From Lepeophtheirus salmonis (taxonomy: Eukaryota; Arthropoda; Copepoda; Siphonostomatoida; Caligidae), in assembly GCF_016086655.4 (NCBI RefSeq), contig NC_052131.2, positions 8,539,940 to 8,603,939 on the forward strand: a stretch of DNA of 64,000 nt, written 5' to 3'. A model generated the notes under the pieces. It worked only from the letters and a program-made list of their open reading frames with translations. It was not told the DNA's origin and ran no database searches. Of this stretch, positions 33,516 through 46,398 are shown piece after piece. Numbering within the stretch: the stretch's first letter is position 1; each line of letters starts with the position of its first letter. The position numbers were made by a program, and so were the translations under genes.

Positions 33516-36500
33516 TTTAGATCATTTGAGTTCGAGTATAGTCGAGTTTTTTTAAACGATTTTTTGGGTGAGCACAAGTAATTTTAAAAAAATGATGGGC
33601 TTTATTAGAGTGGAGTTTTATTTTTATTCGTTTTCGAATGGTACTCGAATACAAAACTGTTTTTAATGAAAAGGAATAATATGATCATAGGCATGAATAA
33701 ACATTATTCATAGTTCATTAAGTCTCTTAAAAGGTAGTAAGTCCTCTTTGGCCTGGGAATATAGAGATACAAAAACATATTTTCCAATTAGAAATTATTG
33801 AAGGATATCTTTAGAAAAAACCAATTATAATAACGAAGATGTTACTCATATGCAACTTTGATTTCATACTACTAATAAATACCATTACATTTTTTGCAAA
33901 AAAAAAAAACACAAACATATTGTGTTTCCATCATGAGCTGCAGATTTATTATAAAAATAATTGATGTATCATGCAATATTTTATATACACATAACAAAAA
34001 CGTATATTTATTTATATATACCTATAATTATTGATGGATTTGTAGAGTAATTACATTGAATATTGTGGTCATGCATTTTATAGACCTTATGTTTCACTAG
34101 TGATGTATGTATATTTGAGGGGGGTCGAAAATAAAATTCAAAAAATTGTAGTATTGAGAAATTTGTAATGCTATGAACGACTTGTCCAAGCCAAAATTAT
34201 AGGATGATCGAGGATATTTTGGAAGTTCACTAATTTAGTTGAAATTTTATTTATAGATGTTTTGTGAATTTTGTAGATATTTTATATACAACTTGTTCCT
34301 AAGCCTTGATTTCAAAAATTGAAAAAAATGGTCAACATTCAAACCTCTCAAAACGATCTGCACTAATGTACATTGCTCTTCAGATCAATTTTGAAGGATT
34401 GCGATCTCTTGATATTTATTTTTAAATGTATTTTTTTATATTGGTATTGTCCTTTTCTATGTTCCTTGTATTTTTTTTTGGTACTTATTTTCGAATTCAT
34501 GGTGTTGTAGTCAATATCAATACCAAGAAATTAGTAAAAGAAAAGATTATAAAAAAAAGATTAATGCATTTTTCCTTTGGTCTTGATTAGTCAAGTTATT
34601 GGTATTACCTCGTTGTCAACATCCAGAACGAATCATCTACAACAGTAATTCGCAACTAAGTCCATGATTTTTTTTTTTTTAAATTTATAAAAGACATTTC
34701 TTTCGAACCCTACATAGTATTAAAACTATTTCTATGTGTGTGCGAAAAAAAATGATAAAAACTCATTTATTTTAAAAACGGATACAGATACATACTTTAG
34801 ACATAAAATATTTTTTTTCAGAACTTTGAGTTATGTGCGTCCATCTATGTTTAATTATGGCCAGACCAGATTCCTGGGCTCTGGAGGACAAGTTTGATTT
34901 TTTGCTGATAAGTATTTTTTTTCATAAACCAAGTTTGATTCCCCGTATCTAAAACTTTTTTTAAGGCATGGATTGTCCATTCGAAAATGCACCAAAAAAA
35001 ATAAAAATCCAAAAAAATGAACTATTGTATTAACGGAAAAAGGGAGAACGTAAATTAAATAAGAATTAAAAAAAGGGAATTTGAAGCCAATTATCGAGTT
35101 AATTTTAGTATTTATCTTCAATCTTCATTATGGTTGAAGAAGGAACATGTCAAGCTAGCAATGTCAACGACAATATATAAATCATAGGGTCAAAGATTTG
35201 AAAAAATTGCTTGAAATTTATCAAAATCAGTATTTTCACATGGTTACTTATATGTTACATTTTCAAGGGTGTCGAAAAGGGGTTCAAGTTTGATTATACC
35301 TACATCCATTGGACAGAAAAGGACAAAAAATGTTGTATACAAGGAAGTTTTACAAGATAAATTTACGTATTATATAGTTATACTTCATCGTTTTAGTGTA
35401 GAATTTTAACATAAACAAATTAAATATGAATAAAATATTTTCAATTTTTATTATTCCTGCTAGTTTTAATAACTTTTTTTGGTAAATAAATTTCCTGATG
35501 ACCAATAAAAAGTAAATTTCTAAACTACCTTGATAACCTTGCTGAGTTCTAATCAATTCACTGCAGAGTGCTCTGTAGTACTAATGTGGGAAATTATCAA
35601 TCTAGAATATCAATTTTTTTATATATAAAAAAAAAAAAAAAAATCAAAGTTATGGGGCTTTGATTCCCTGAAATTGTTGATCTCGATCCCTCTAACTATT
35701 AGTTTTGTCTGGACATTGTCTATCCAATATCTTGGACTAGTCTCTCAAGGTATTGATCTAGTTTTGGTCTCGTTATCAAGACCAAAATAACTAAATATTT
35801 TTTTTGTATATTTTTTTTTTTAGAGAGGGGGAGGGGGTAATCTCATTGATCCATTTTTTCCCTGGTTTAGGTCCCTCTAGTCTTATTTTCCCCTAGTATG
35901 GTACTATAGTCATACCGGGGTAGTGGTTCATCTAATTCGGTACTTTACTCAATGTACATTGAAACTGTTGATTAAGTTACAAAAATAGTCATTGCAAAGA
36001 CTGTTGGACGCCCTTGAATAGTCACCAGCATTAATTCCTTGAATCCCGTATGGTGGATTTCAAAAGTTCTTGTCATTGAACATAGATGTGACAAAGCACA
36101 ACATTTGGGGAAATAGAGCCATAATTTTATTTGTTTTTTCATCAAGAAAATCATCCTAAGGAAGTTGAGCTCCATATTTTGCTCTGTTAAGTAGCAAAGC
36201 TCAAAAAAATTTAACCTTAAATTTTTCTTCCAAGTCAATAATTTTTTTTTAGTCTATACAAAAATCTCCCCCCCCCCCGGTCACTTCAAAGCTAGTAAAT
36301 AGTGTAACAATTTGCTGGATAGATCTGAGTGCAATAACTATATCTACCTTTGCAAGATATTCCGATTTTCTCTAACAATCCCAAACTTGGTAGGTATGTC
36401 GTGGGACTATGTTTGGATGTGATTACGAATCGTATATCCGTTTGATAATATTCTACATTGAAGGAGATTGTCCGGCAGTATGGACTATATTTTTTGAAGA

Positions 36501-36814
36501 GAGACAAAGATAATAAATGAAAGAGTTTTAGTCTATAATATATTATTTTACTCATGTTGTATTTTAAATAGTTTTTGATACTTTTATTTTTTTACGTTTT
36601 GGTTAAGGGGTCTAATTTTAAACATCAAACTTATTGTATGTTTTTAGTAGTGCAATTCATCCGAATATTTTATACTATCTTAAATCTACAGGGAGAGGAC
36701 TTAAGAATTATAAAATTTTTAAAAGTCGTTTTTACTTCTACTTCTATTTTATTTTATGCCATTTTTATCGCAAGGTTTTGAAGTAAAAGTTGGTAATTTA
36801 AGAATGTTCTATAC
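33516..36814. other. Unassigned AT-rich DNA
   Basis: Short frames of 60-90 codons only, none resembling a known family. Poly-C tract at ~36268-36278. Words 'gtctggacattg' and 'ggtctcgtt' near 35700 hint at a phrase-repeat remnant, too weak to call. Confidence 0.35.
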
Positions 36815-37195
36815 TTTTTATTCAATATCTCCCCCTCTCCTCCATTCTGTATGATGGCCTCAATAAGGGGACACACAGAAACACAGCTGGCCTTGATGAA
36901 GTTCTAGCACAAGTTGTTCCACTCCCCCGTGATCACGGCCTTCAGGGCATCGACATTAGGGTGAGAAGTATTGTTCGTCTTGCCCGGCCAGACAGCAGCC
37001 ATGTTCTCCCTGAAGAAATGCTGCGACTTCTTGGACTTGTGTGCCGGGCGCCGTCTTGGTAAACACATAGTTGTCCCTGGGAAACGTGGTCTTCAGGCAT
37101 GGTAAGACATCGTACCTGAGGGCCTTGTAGTAGACGTCCGTGTTGACTTTCTCGTTAGCCTTGAAGATGTAGGAAGTACATTGAAATCGCACCTT
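36815..37195 (-). pseudogene. Tc1/mariner-like transposase, C-terminal half with deletion
   Basis: The minus-strand frame begins RFQCTSYIFKANEKVNTDVY and continues LPCLKTTFPRDNYVFT, the stretch before the second catalytic Asp. A one-base frame change then gives either QDGARHTS or PAHKSKKSQHFFRENMAAVW. The next block, which should hold W-P-P-x-S-P-D-L-N-P-L-D-Y and the third Asp, is absent. The sequence goes directly to TSHPNVDALKAVITGEWNNL, then a stop, and IEAIIQNGG at the 3' end. No N-terminal half is found upstream. An inactive relic with a roughly 25-residue deletion of a catalytic block. Confidence 0.85.
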
Positions 37196-38129
37196 TTTTA
37201 GTCATGAAAGTATCAAAATACCAATACTCATTTAGATACCGAAACTTTGTCTCGTAATTGTCATTCCTTGACGATAACGCTTTGTCCAATCGCAGCTGAC
37301 GAATTTAACACTGAATTTCTTAGTATAGGTGATCTTGAGCACAAGACAACACTAAAAATGCTACAAAACTATAATGTAAAATTGATACATTTTTGAATGA
37401 AAAAATATAAATCATTGAAATTTCATACTTACTATGAATCAAAGTTGAATGAACAATTCACATCACTATTCATTCAAAAAATAGGAGTTTTCTTTCCGTT
37501 GTTGAAAATGTTTTTTTATTAGTATATACATATATATGTGTGTGTGTTTGATATATTAACATTTGTGTTCAATCCCCCATGCTTGGCTTTTATGAAAATT
37601 GAACCGTGAAACAATCAAAAATTACAATATTTATACAGCTTACACAAACATACTTTTAATATAGCGTAAAATTCCAACCCTCAAAACCACAGATGTTGTG
37701 TTAAAAAAAACTTAATAATTAATATTTATTGATCGTAACATCTAAATTTTACTTTTGCTTTGAAAAAAAAAAAGATAATAAAATATCCACATTCACCTCC
37801 TGCCCTTTTAATTAAAGATTTTGAGAAACATTTTCACTGTAGTATATATGTGGTGTGTCAACACCAAAACAATCTCGAACAAAAAATAAGAAACATGAAA
37901 AATCCACAATGTTTCATTGAGCTATTTCGGGTTAATTGTTTACTTCATATTCAGGTTGTTTAGTTCCAAAATTTTCTTTAGAATAGAATAAATTTTATCA
38001 TTTGGCATAACTGGTAGATAATTCTTCCGAACTTTAAGTGCAATTTGTTGTGTATCTGAATGATTTATAAATAGTAGGTTAAGAGAATTAGATTCAAAAT
38101 ACAAATATAATTCTGGCTATGTTGGGTTA

Positions 38130-38600
38130 AAGATCATACCAGCTTGCTTTTGTGTGGATAGTCTACCCATAGATAATAATAGGTGTGTCGTAAAAGACAA
38201 TCAATTACTTTTCCAATACGGTTTACGCATGATGGCGTTAGAAAGATACGACTTTCTACTAGGAAAACTACATGGACAAATTTGTAATTTTTTGAGCGTA
38301 TGTCAAAGTTGGACTCCATATTTTACAGTTTTTCTTCAATAAAGGCAAAATGTGCATAATGTGTATTGCTTTGATTAAAACATTAAGCCTTGACACTGAA
38401 ACAGCGTATCACGCACAATTTTACTTTCGTCCATTCCGTTGCAGTAATTTTGTTGTCAAAGATACACTTCGCATTGGAAGGGCAATTGTCGAAAATGTGG
38501 ATACAATAATGGAAATGTTCGAGTTCGACCTTCATATAAACACTGTTTTGATTGTCAAGAAGATTTACATAAAGGGGATTGATTTTCACTAAAACTAATA
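38130..38600 (+). other. Relatively GC-richer unassigned block with short open frames
   Basis: Less AT-rich than its surroundings and open for 62 and 80 codons on the plus strand (MDSLPIDNNRCVVKDNQLL at 38154, then KDTLRIGRAIVENVDTIMEM around 38461) with overlapping open frames on the minus strand. I recognise no protein family. The segment ATTCTGGCTATGTTGGG just upstream resembles the 'TTCTAGC...GTTGA' repeat family, so it may be internal sequence of a transposon. Confidence 0.2.
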
Positions 38601-39559
38601 TGACATTACGCTGCCCCGTTTTTGAGGTGGATATTTTTTTCCCCGGACTAAAGAATTACTGAATTCTGCTGACTACCATCAAAAAACTGAATTGACCAAA
38701 GTATGTGGTTTCTACGACAACTTTTGCTGTTTTACTAGCCATTTCAGTTTGGAAAAATGGACTTTTTTGTGTCAAAATTGGCCATTCTCAGTCGTCTTGT
38801 ACCATTCCAAATATAAGTCGGAAATTGTAGTTTTTACCTTATACCTAGAGTGCATCCTGCTATTAATTATTTAAGGGATCTAAGATGTGCTAAATAATGA
38901 TTTGTCATTTTCCTGTTTTATTAAACATGACATAGCAAAAATTAATCCTAGTTGTTGAACGAAAAGAAGGACAAGAGAACCTTCAAACTATTGAACACAT
39001 TTTAAAAACCTTAAAGTATTAAATAATAAGGTCAACCATGTTTTTTAAAGATTAACCAAGATAAAAAGTACAAAAAAGGACTCACAAATCCCATTTTTCC
39101 AAATTAAGATTATGTCTATTTAGAAGGCCACACACTTTGCACATATCAGTTTTTGGATTATTCCCAGTAGAAAAAGCCTATTGGGTATTTTTGTCTCTTA
39201 CAAAAAATTTTAAAAATTAAATTTTTCAAAAAAGTGTTCAAAAAAAATTTTGTTTATGAAAATTCGAATTTTATAAAAATCAAAAACAGTATGTCAAAAT
39301 TGTCAAAGATTTGTCGAAAAACCCGCCGGAAAAAAAAGTCTTAGTGCCAGTCCTAATTGCAGACGAAAAAAGTATTATTTAAGGAATGTGCAACTGCGTG
39401 GTAGTTGAATTGTGTCTATCCATAAACATACGGTCTCGTATAGTCTACTCTTCAGACTGTCAGTACTAGAACTGATTAGGAGAGAAGATATAATGATCAG
39501 TGATGTCATCAAGGACCAAACTTTATAAGTTTTAGGACTGATATGCAGGAATGAACTGC

Positions 39560-40000
39560 ATCGAGTCTGAATTGCTTTATCTTTTTGGAACAACTCGCCT
39601 TCTTGATCCTACGTTTTTTTCCCCTTCTTGCCTCAAAAAGCGTTTGGCGTCACTATTTTTTGTAAGAAAACCCCAACAGGTCTTTCCTCAAAGGCTCTTG
39701 TATGTTGGTTTTGTCCATGCTCTGGTCCTTGGCAAATGTTTGGATGGACTTCTTGCCATTCCTTTGGACCTTCTCCCTCATAGCCTCAATGAACTTTGGG
39801 GTCCTTTTTGACGTCAACTGCCCCATCTAAGGACACGTTTTGAATCTTCTTGTCTCTTGAAACTTTTTCCATGCACTCCAAGTCGGGACTTTGCTAACTT
39901 TAATGACCTTGGAAATTGCAGCATGGGATTTTCCGTCAAGAATCAACACAACAATCACTTTCCTCTGGTTCTCAATCAGTTGCTGAAATAATCTATTCAT
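39560..40000 (-). pseudogene. Tc1/mariner-like transposase, N-terminal domain
   Basis: The start ATG is at 40000 on the minus strand: MNRLFQQLIENQRKVIVVL, then LDGKSHAAISKVIKVSKV, KKFQETRRFKTCP, a stop, GQLTSKRTPKFIEAMREKVQ, KKSIQTFAKDQSMDKTNIQ and FEARRGKKT. This is the bipartite helix-turn-helix DNA-binding domain of a Tc1/mariner-like enzyme, about 145 residues with two or three stops. The Asp-containing catalytic domain is not present downstream; the sequence at 39375-39560 instead matches a phrase repeat (see 13445). On the far side, TATACAGGGTATCTCAAATA (reverse strand, ~40110) may be its terminus. Confidence 0.85.
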
Positions 40001-41774
40001 GACTTAAAGAGATGAATCGGTTTAGCAAGAAAGAAAGTGCCGAAGATAAGCCTAATAGGTATCACGGAAACTCGACGACGAGTCAGAGACAAATATATTT
40101 GAGATACCCTGTATATCAGTTCTTTGAACATACCATCATTTACTTGGATGTCTTCTTCATTAAGATGATTAAAGACAGTTGTACATTTAAATATGTATGT
40201 ACAATGTTCGTAATATACTTAATTCGAATAATTATTTATGTACATATACGTATTGTATGCTTTACGCTTTTTCGTTTTTGTCATTTATAATTTATACGTA
40301 CTTCTTATATCTTTTAGATTACACAATATTGTGAAATGTCTGTCAACAAAACAGAAAGTGCAGAGAATACAGGTTGTATCCGAATCTAACTAATTAGTAT
40401 GTAAAAAATATATATCATTTCCATATTTATGAACATAGTTGTAAAAAGTATGACCTGCAGGTATGTAAAAAAAAATATCGAAAATTAAAATGGTAACTCT
40501 GACAATTAGAAGAATGTTTAATAAGAGAACAGTTTGGTTGTCGTTGGGTTTCATTTAATTAGCTGGGAGCAGATATTATAGGATGGAAATATACACAAAC
40601 CTCATTAATTATTTAGCATAGACGGTTCTAGGACACTTTGCCTATTGCAATTTCGTTAAACGGACACTTTGCCTCATGACTCCTGATTTTTGTTACAATG
40701 GTTCTAATAGAGGGGCTCGAGGCAACTGTTTAAGCGTCTGTATAATTAAATGAATCCAATATTTATTATTCATTGCAGTTCGTGGCAAATAATTACACAG
40801 TATTATTTCAAAATTGTAGCATGAATGATCATCAAATATGTTTATAATTTTTTTAGTAAAGTGTCCATGCACGAGTAAGGATATAGTCATAAATTACTCC
40901 TTAGTCCCATCCTCAATTCTACTAGTAGTCCAACGAGTACTTAGACTTATAACTATTGATGTAAATCCTGTGTAATTTTTAGGTGGGCCGTTTTTTTGCA
41001 ATTAGTAATCTGAAGAATGAATTTTCTTTTCCTTAGCTTTTGACATTATTATTTAACTTTTAAGGAGTGAACTTCCTTTCCTACTCCATTCAATAATATT
41101 CAAAACCTGATTCAACATTCTTGTATGATTATAAAATACGGAGAGTAACCTTGAGGATTTGTTGCAGAGTAGGACTCATTGTTGGACTCAGAGTAGAATG
41201 GAGGAGGATAGACATCGGTGTAATATTTGCAAATGCCATATTTTATTTCCTTCACCCACTCTTCCCTCGTATGAGCTTATTGTAGCTAATCTAATTAAAA
41301 GTCACAGCAGCTAAGCTGATCGCCTTCATGACATTCTTCAAATTGTCAGGGTTTTCGGTTTTTTTAACATGGCATAGAAGCACACGATTTCCATCGCTAC
41401 TTATGACTCAATTACACAAATTCCTAATATTAAACTCTGTCATTCATGATCAGGCACTCTTTATGTTTTCTTCTCAATTATTAAATAATAATGTCTAAGA
41501 TCATATTCTTATAACTCTATTTATGTATATGAAAGACTTGATTTTTGAGAAAAATCCTGTAGAGCGTCTTCATTGACGTCACAAGTCTCAAGCAATGCCT
41601 TATTGTAAGAGAGTTGATATTTACATTAAAAAAGATGTACAAATTCCCGAGAAATCTTAAAGGAAACTTCATCAAATGTTTTTAAACATTAAAAAGTTAA
41701 TACAAATGAAATTGTAAATTTTAGTCTGGACTATGTAAATATGAATTTATAATCTTATATTAAAAGATTATATA
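40001..41774. other. Unassigned AT-rich DNA
   Basis: Apart from a probable transposon terminus near 40110 and a short doubled word GGACACTTTGCC (40631 and 40664), nothing was recognised. Confidence 0.4.
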
Positions 41775-42065
41775 TATATTTTTTTTAGAAAGGGTTTTTT
41801 GGAAATTTTGTTTTAAAAAACAATAGTTATTCAAAAGATATTAAATTTTTTGAAAAAAAATTCAAATATTAAATTTTGGTAAAAAATATTCAAATATTAA
41901 ATTTTGGTAAAATAAATTCAAATATTAAATTTTTGGTAAAATAATAATTATAAGAGTATTTTTAGAAAAGACAATTTTTTTTTTTTTTTAGATTTAAAAT
42001 TTTAAACAAATAGTAATTTTTTTTTCTCTCAAAAATAATTGATTTAAAATTTTTTAGACAACTTA
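41775..42065. repeat. AT-rich minisatellite-like array, copy 4, with 28-bp tandem units
   Basis: Three near-identical tandem units of about 28-30 bp at 41861-41950, each starting TTCAAATATTAAATTTTGGT. The rest is degenerate AATTTTTT/AAAAATT phrases of the same family as the block at 42795. Confidence 0.7.
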
Positions 42066-42780
42066 TCACAATTGTTTTACTGTGATAACTATAAATGTCT
42101 TGTAAAGGTGGAGGGACCAATGGCACTATGCCCATACTGTTCTGGCGTCACTGATTGAAAATCATTGTCGTAATGATCCTGCTTATGTGTGTTTATTAAA
42201 TTTCATTTTAGAGCTGCTTATGCGCATATAATGAAACATTGTTCAAATTGTCAGAATTACTTTCTCATTTTTCAGTTTCTGTTTTTAAAAAAATATCCAC
42301 CACCCTTGTATCAAAATTAGTGAATATGTTTAGAGATATATCTAATATGTAATTACATATTCATGTCAAAGTGATGTTTAAAATTCCCGCTATAAAATAT
42401 AATTTATGCATACTTTTGATACATTTTTGAGAAAATTTCTCTCAAAAGGGAGCCTTAACTATTGCATTAAGCATAGTACATGTTTAAGCATTATTCATGC
42501 ATAATTATTAATTTCATTCTATGATGTATCTACAACGTATGTACATTATATATACATGGTGTCACATAACTTTATTGCAATTGTTTGTGAATTGATGAAT
42601 TGCAAGTGGTGTGTGGCGATCTTACAATATCCACAACAGATAATTTTAGACAACAACCCACCTTGTTTTGTTTTACCAACAGGTAGATCCGATCAAGAAA
42701 AGAAATAAAGAGTTAAAGTTGTATAACTACTCTGTGTAGGAATTCCTTAAAACAAATTTGCCAAACAGGTTTGTGTCACA

Positions 42781-43290
42781 ATCAGGAGTGTCTGCTGGAT
42801 TATATTTTTTTGCAAAATATCCAAATTAAAATTTTTTTGGAAAAAAATTTCAAAAATCCATTGATATCCTCAAAAAATAAAATTTTAAGGAAAAAATTTC
42901 AAAAATTAAATATTAAATATATACATTTTTGGAAAAAAATTTTAAACATTTGATTTTTTGATGAATAATTTCAAAATCTATATCTATTAATAGAAAGTTA
43001 ATTTTGATGGAAACAATTTTGAAAAGCCATGGGTCTTCACAAAAATTAAATTTTTTGAAGAAATAGTTCAAAAATCAAAAAATTTCGAAACTTTTTTTTT
43101 CAAGTTTAAAAATTCAAGTTATTAAAGTTTTTGAAGAAAAACTAATAAATTAATAGCTATTCACAGAAAATTAAATTTTCTTAAAAAAATCAATTTCAGT
43201 TATTTATATTATTATAAAAAATTAACTTAAATTTCAAATATTAAATTTTCTTAATTTTGAAGGACCCTCCTGCCCATCCCCTACAGGTGT
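42781..43290. repeat. AT-rich array element with GC-rich ends, copy 5
   Basis: Left edge CAGGAGTGTCTGCTGGATTA, right edge (reverse strand) CAGGGACACCTGTAGGGGAT. They agree at 10 of 17 positions and most differences are transitions, so this looks like an old inverted-repeat pair. Between them lie phrases such as GGAAAAAAATTTCAAAAAT and 'agctattcacagaaaatta'. Encodes only Lys/Phe/Asn-rich frames. Confidence 0.55.
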
Positions 43291-43519
43291 CCCTGACTAT
43301 GTATTGTATCAATATGTGTTTGGAAGCTGAGAAATCAGAGAGTGAAGTTCTGTGTGATAAAGTTTGGGTTCATTGCATCCAATGGCATTAAAGTGCTGAT
43401 CATCTGTATATAAACAGGAATACCGACTAGTCATAGTTGATTATGCTGACATGGACTAGACTTTCTGACAATAATACGATCCTCAATAAGGAATGTACCT
43501 ATACGCATATCTCCAATAT

Positions 43520-43690
43520 GACCAAATCCCCTTCCAAGGCAAAATTTCTCTCAGAAAGAAAAAGTATTCCCCCAACACTCCCATAATGTACGGTAAATTC
43601 ATTAGCAGAGTTTAGGTGAAGGTTTGAGGCCATCATTGAGGTCAAGGGAGTCACGTTGAAGTTTATAATATCTTATGCATCAACAAAATA
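43520..43690 (+). pseudogene. mariner-like transposase 3' end, tandem unit 1
   Basis: CCTTCCAAGGCAAAATTTCT opens the unit. Near its end the frame reads FEAIIEVKG followed by a segment equivalent to the G-G-H-I-E terminus (out of frame by one base), then GAAGTTTATAATATC. Paired with unit 2 about 300 bp downstream. Confidence 0.5.
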
Positions 43691-43814
43691 TACTAAAATT
43701 GGCTAAATATATACCTCATCAAAATACAGAAATTGATCATGTATTAATTATGTTGCCAATATCCCTGTCAATAAAATGGTTCTTTAGTAGAATGATATGT
43801 TAGTGCTTACCTCA

Positions 43815-44075
43815 AATATATCCCAACACTCCCTCCAAGACAAAATTCCTTTCAGGAGGAAAAATATGACCTCCATACACCCTGGGAGGATGTAGAGACA
43901 GCCCCCCCCCCTCCTGTCCCCTTCTAACATTGAAGTTGTGAATACGTCCATGGATGTGGATTGAGAGATCATGAGTTCGAAATTTATTTGGAGGTCATTT
44001 TCTATTTTCAGTCACGGCTGGAGGCAATGATTGAGACCAATGGAGGTCACATTGAAGTTTAAAACACCTCATGTA
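43815..44075 (+). pseudogene. mariner-like transposase 3' end, tandem unit 2
   Basis: CCCTCCAAGACAAAATTCCT opens the unit in parallel with unit 1. It closes with EAMIETNGGHIEV and a stop, the typical end of mariner-like transposases. It has about 110 extra bp in the middle, including a poly-C run (~43903-43912). The upstream catalytic region is not recognisable, so both units are 3'-end relics. Confidence 0.65.
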
Positions 44076-44524
44076 CAATATATAAATATTGCTCATCAGT
44101 CCCAAAATTTTGACTGATACGTCTTGTAAGGACACCTCCAAATTGGGCGCAAAATCCGTTTTCATTTTTTTTTTCATTATATATGTCAGTGACATCGTCA
44201 TAAATCAATTTTCCATAATTTTAATAAGCCGCATTTATACTTTAGTTAGACCTTAATTTAAAATAATAGCAAACTATTCTAGTGAATAATAGATATTTAT
44301 AGTTTCATTAAACTAATTCAAATGGTAAGTTTATTATTAATACAAATTATGCTTAATAGAGGGTGCTTTAACATTAGGGCCTTTTCAAGGGCTAATAACA
44401 GGAACAAGACGGGATGGGACCAATTTTAAGTCCCATAATTAGGACTCTACACATCAGATTCCATATATTGAAAAGGATTAAATTTTAAGTTTGTTGATTG
44501 AGCAAGATTTATGGTTAGTGATGG

Positions 44525-45215
44525 ACGAAAAATCGGAATCTGAGAATCAGTTTGTTTATTTTTGGAATCTGTATCGGCATGGGAAAGTAATGTTTGATTT
44601 GTGATTCCAATTCTTATTTATCACTGGTATTTATTTAACTATTTATTACTTTTCTAAGTTATAAAAAAAATAGTTCCTCCCCAAATTAAGGAATTTTTGC
44701 TTGTTAATAGAAAATTTCATTTCATTTTCTCTAAATATTTATGTTTTGGAAATTTTTCTCCAAAAAAATAAATAGATGAATTTTTTTGAGAACAGCAGGG
44801 AATTTGGATTTTTTTTTTTTACAAACCATTTTTATTTTAAGATACCACGAGTGGAGCATGGAAATTTTTCTCCAAAAAGTTTAATTTTTTGTTAATAGCC
44901 ATAGGTTTCCGATATTTATTTTTTGCAAAAAAATTTGATCTTGTGTGAACAGATGTGCATTTTTGAATTTTTAAAATAATATCATTTGAATTTTTTTTTC
45001 CAAAAAAATTTGACTTTTTTTAAGGAAAATAAAGAAATTTTTTCTTTTTACTAGAAAATTTAATATTTTTTATTTAATTTCATATTCCGTGAATAACTCT
45101 GTATTTTTGAAATTTTTATCAAAAAAATAAAAATATATTTGAATTTTTTTTCTAAAAAAATCCAAAAACCAAACCTCCTTTCCCCACAAAAAAATTATAT
45201 AATCCTGTGTATGCC
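44525..45215. repeat. AT-rich array element, copy 6
   Basis: Begins with a GGACGAAAAATCGGAATCTG segment and CTTATTTATCACTGGTATTT that are shared with 51418-51540. It then runs through many TTTTTGAAATTTTTCTCCAA phrases. It ends with ATAATCCTGTGTATGCCCCT, the same GC-rich edge (reverse orientation) as at 42781 and 56880. Confidence 0.6.
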
Positions 45216-45984
45216 CCTGATGCAAAATTGTATTTTTCATGTATTATTTAAAATATTGAAGAATCGTAATCGGCATGGGGAATTTTTAATAGAATCCCTT
45301 TGGGATTTTTTTTTTTTAAATTTTCCCACCACTATGGTGCACCTGGTGGTAATTCAGAACTTACTATTGCAAATAAGAAAATGCATACATAGGATGGATG
45401 AAATCAAACTATGGAAACATTAAAGGTTACTATGTTATTAGCCTGCATACATATTAGTCATCTACATACATAGAACTTTTATCTATCTAATTATATTTTA
45501 TTTTTCCACCTGGAGTGCATTTTGGAAAAACAATATAAAATAAAGATGACTCGTGAGTTTTAAAGCAAAGATAAGGAATGAATCAATAGGTATTCAAGCA
45601 GAACAACAGCGACAATAGCTTCTTTTATTTTTCTGTTTGTTTTCGTATGAACATGTGTACAACGAAACACAAGGTTGGTTCGGTTGGTTAATTCAACCGG
45701 TGTTAGTGATGATGGTTGGTTCATTTATTTATTTAGAATGATGTTTCTAATTGAGCGTGAAATTTGGAGTTGAATTAGGGTTCTTCAATTATCAGCAGGC
45801 TTGGAAAATGAGCGGACAATCAACATCTTTCATGCTTTTTGAGCGCCACAACGAAAAAAAAGCCATTTAGTCACTCTTTTCTCTGATCCTTTCTTTATTT
45901 ATCACCAATGGCATACTCGAAGACCCAAGATAAATGGCGAAACGACAGCTATACAATTACCTCTACTTATATATTTATATGTAA

Positions 45985-46120
45985 CTGCGCAACGTCACGA
46001 CGGAAAATGATTATTGATGCGGTACTTCATACGTGACATCTACTGAGGAAAAAGTTTTTTTTCAGAGTCTAATAAATTTAGACAACAATTGATCACGTGG
46101 TCGACGTTTCACTTTTTAAA
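45985..46120 (-). repeat. Dispersed repeat 'ACCATGTGATCAAT', partial copy
   Basis: Reverse strand: GTCGACCACGTGATCAATTG and TAGATGTCACGTATG. Order agrees with the copies at 49615-49860 and 55080-55400. Confidence 0.4.
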
Positions 46121-46398
46121 AAAATGCACAGATGAAGGGAATCCCCAATTCTTAACTGATTTGAGTTAAATGAATATAAAAAGTGTGAATGGCTCAATTT
46201 CTCTGATTGTCTATATAATGTTGCAATATTGTAGTGTGTCTTAACACAAAAAAAAGGAAAAGGAAAAAAAATGGCAATGATCTTTTTTACATCATATATA
46301 CCGGGTAATGATTAAGTCTTGTACCACATTGCATGCTGTACTTCATTTTAATCAGGATAAATATAATTAATATATATATATATATATATACACGAACA

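Noticed and set aside
41861..41950. Could the spaced direct repeats be a CRISPR array?
   Set aside because: Units are contiguous with no unique spacers, AT-only, in a eukaryotic repeat context. A minisatellite explains them.
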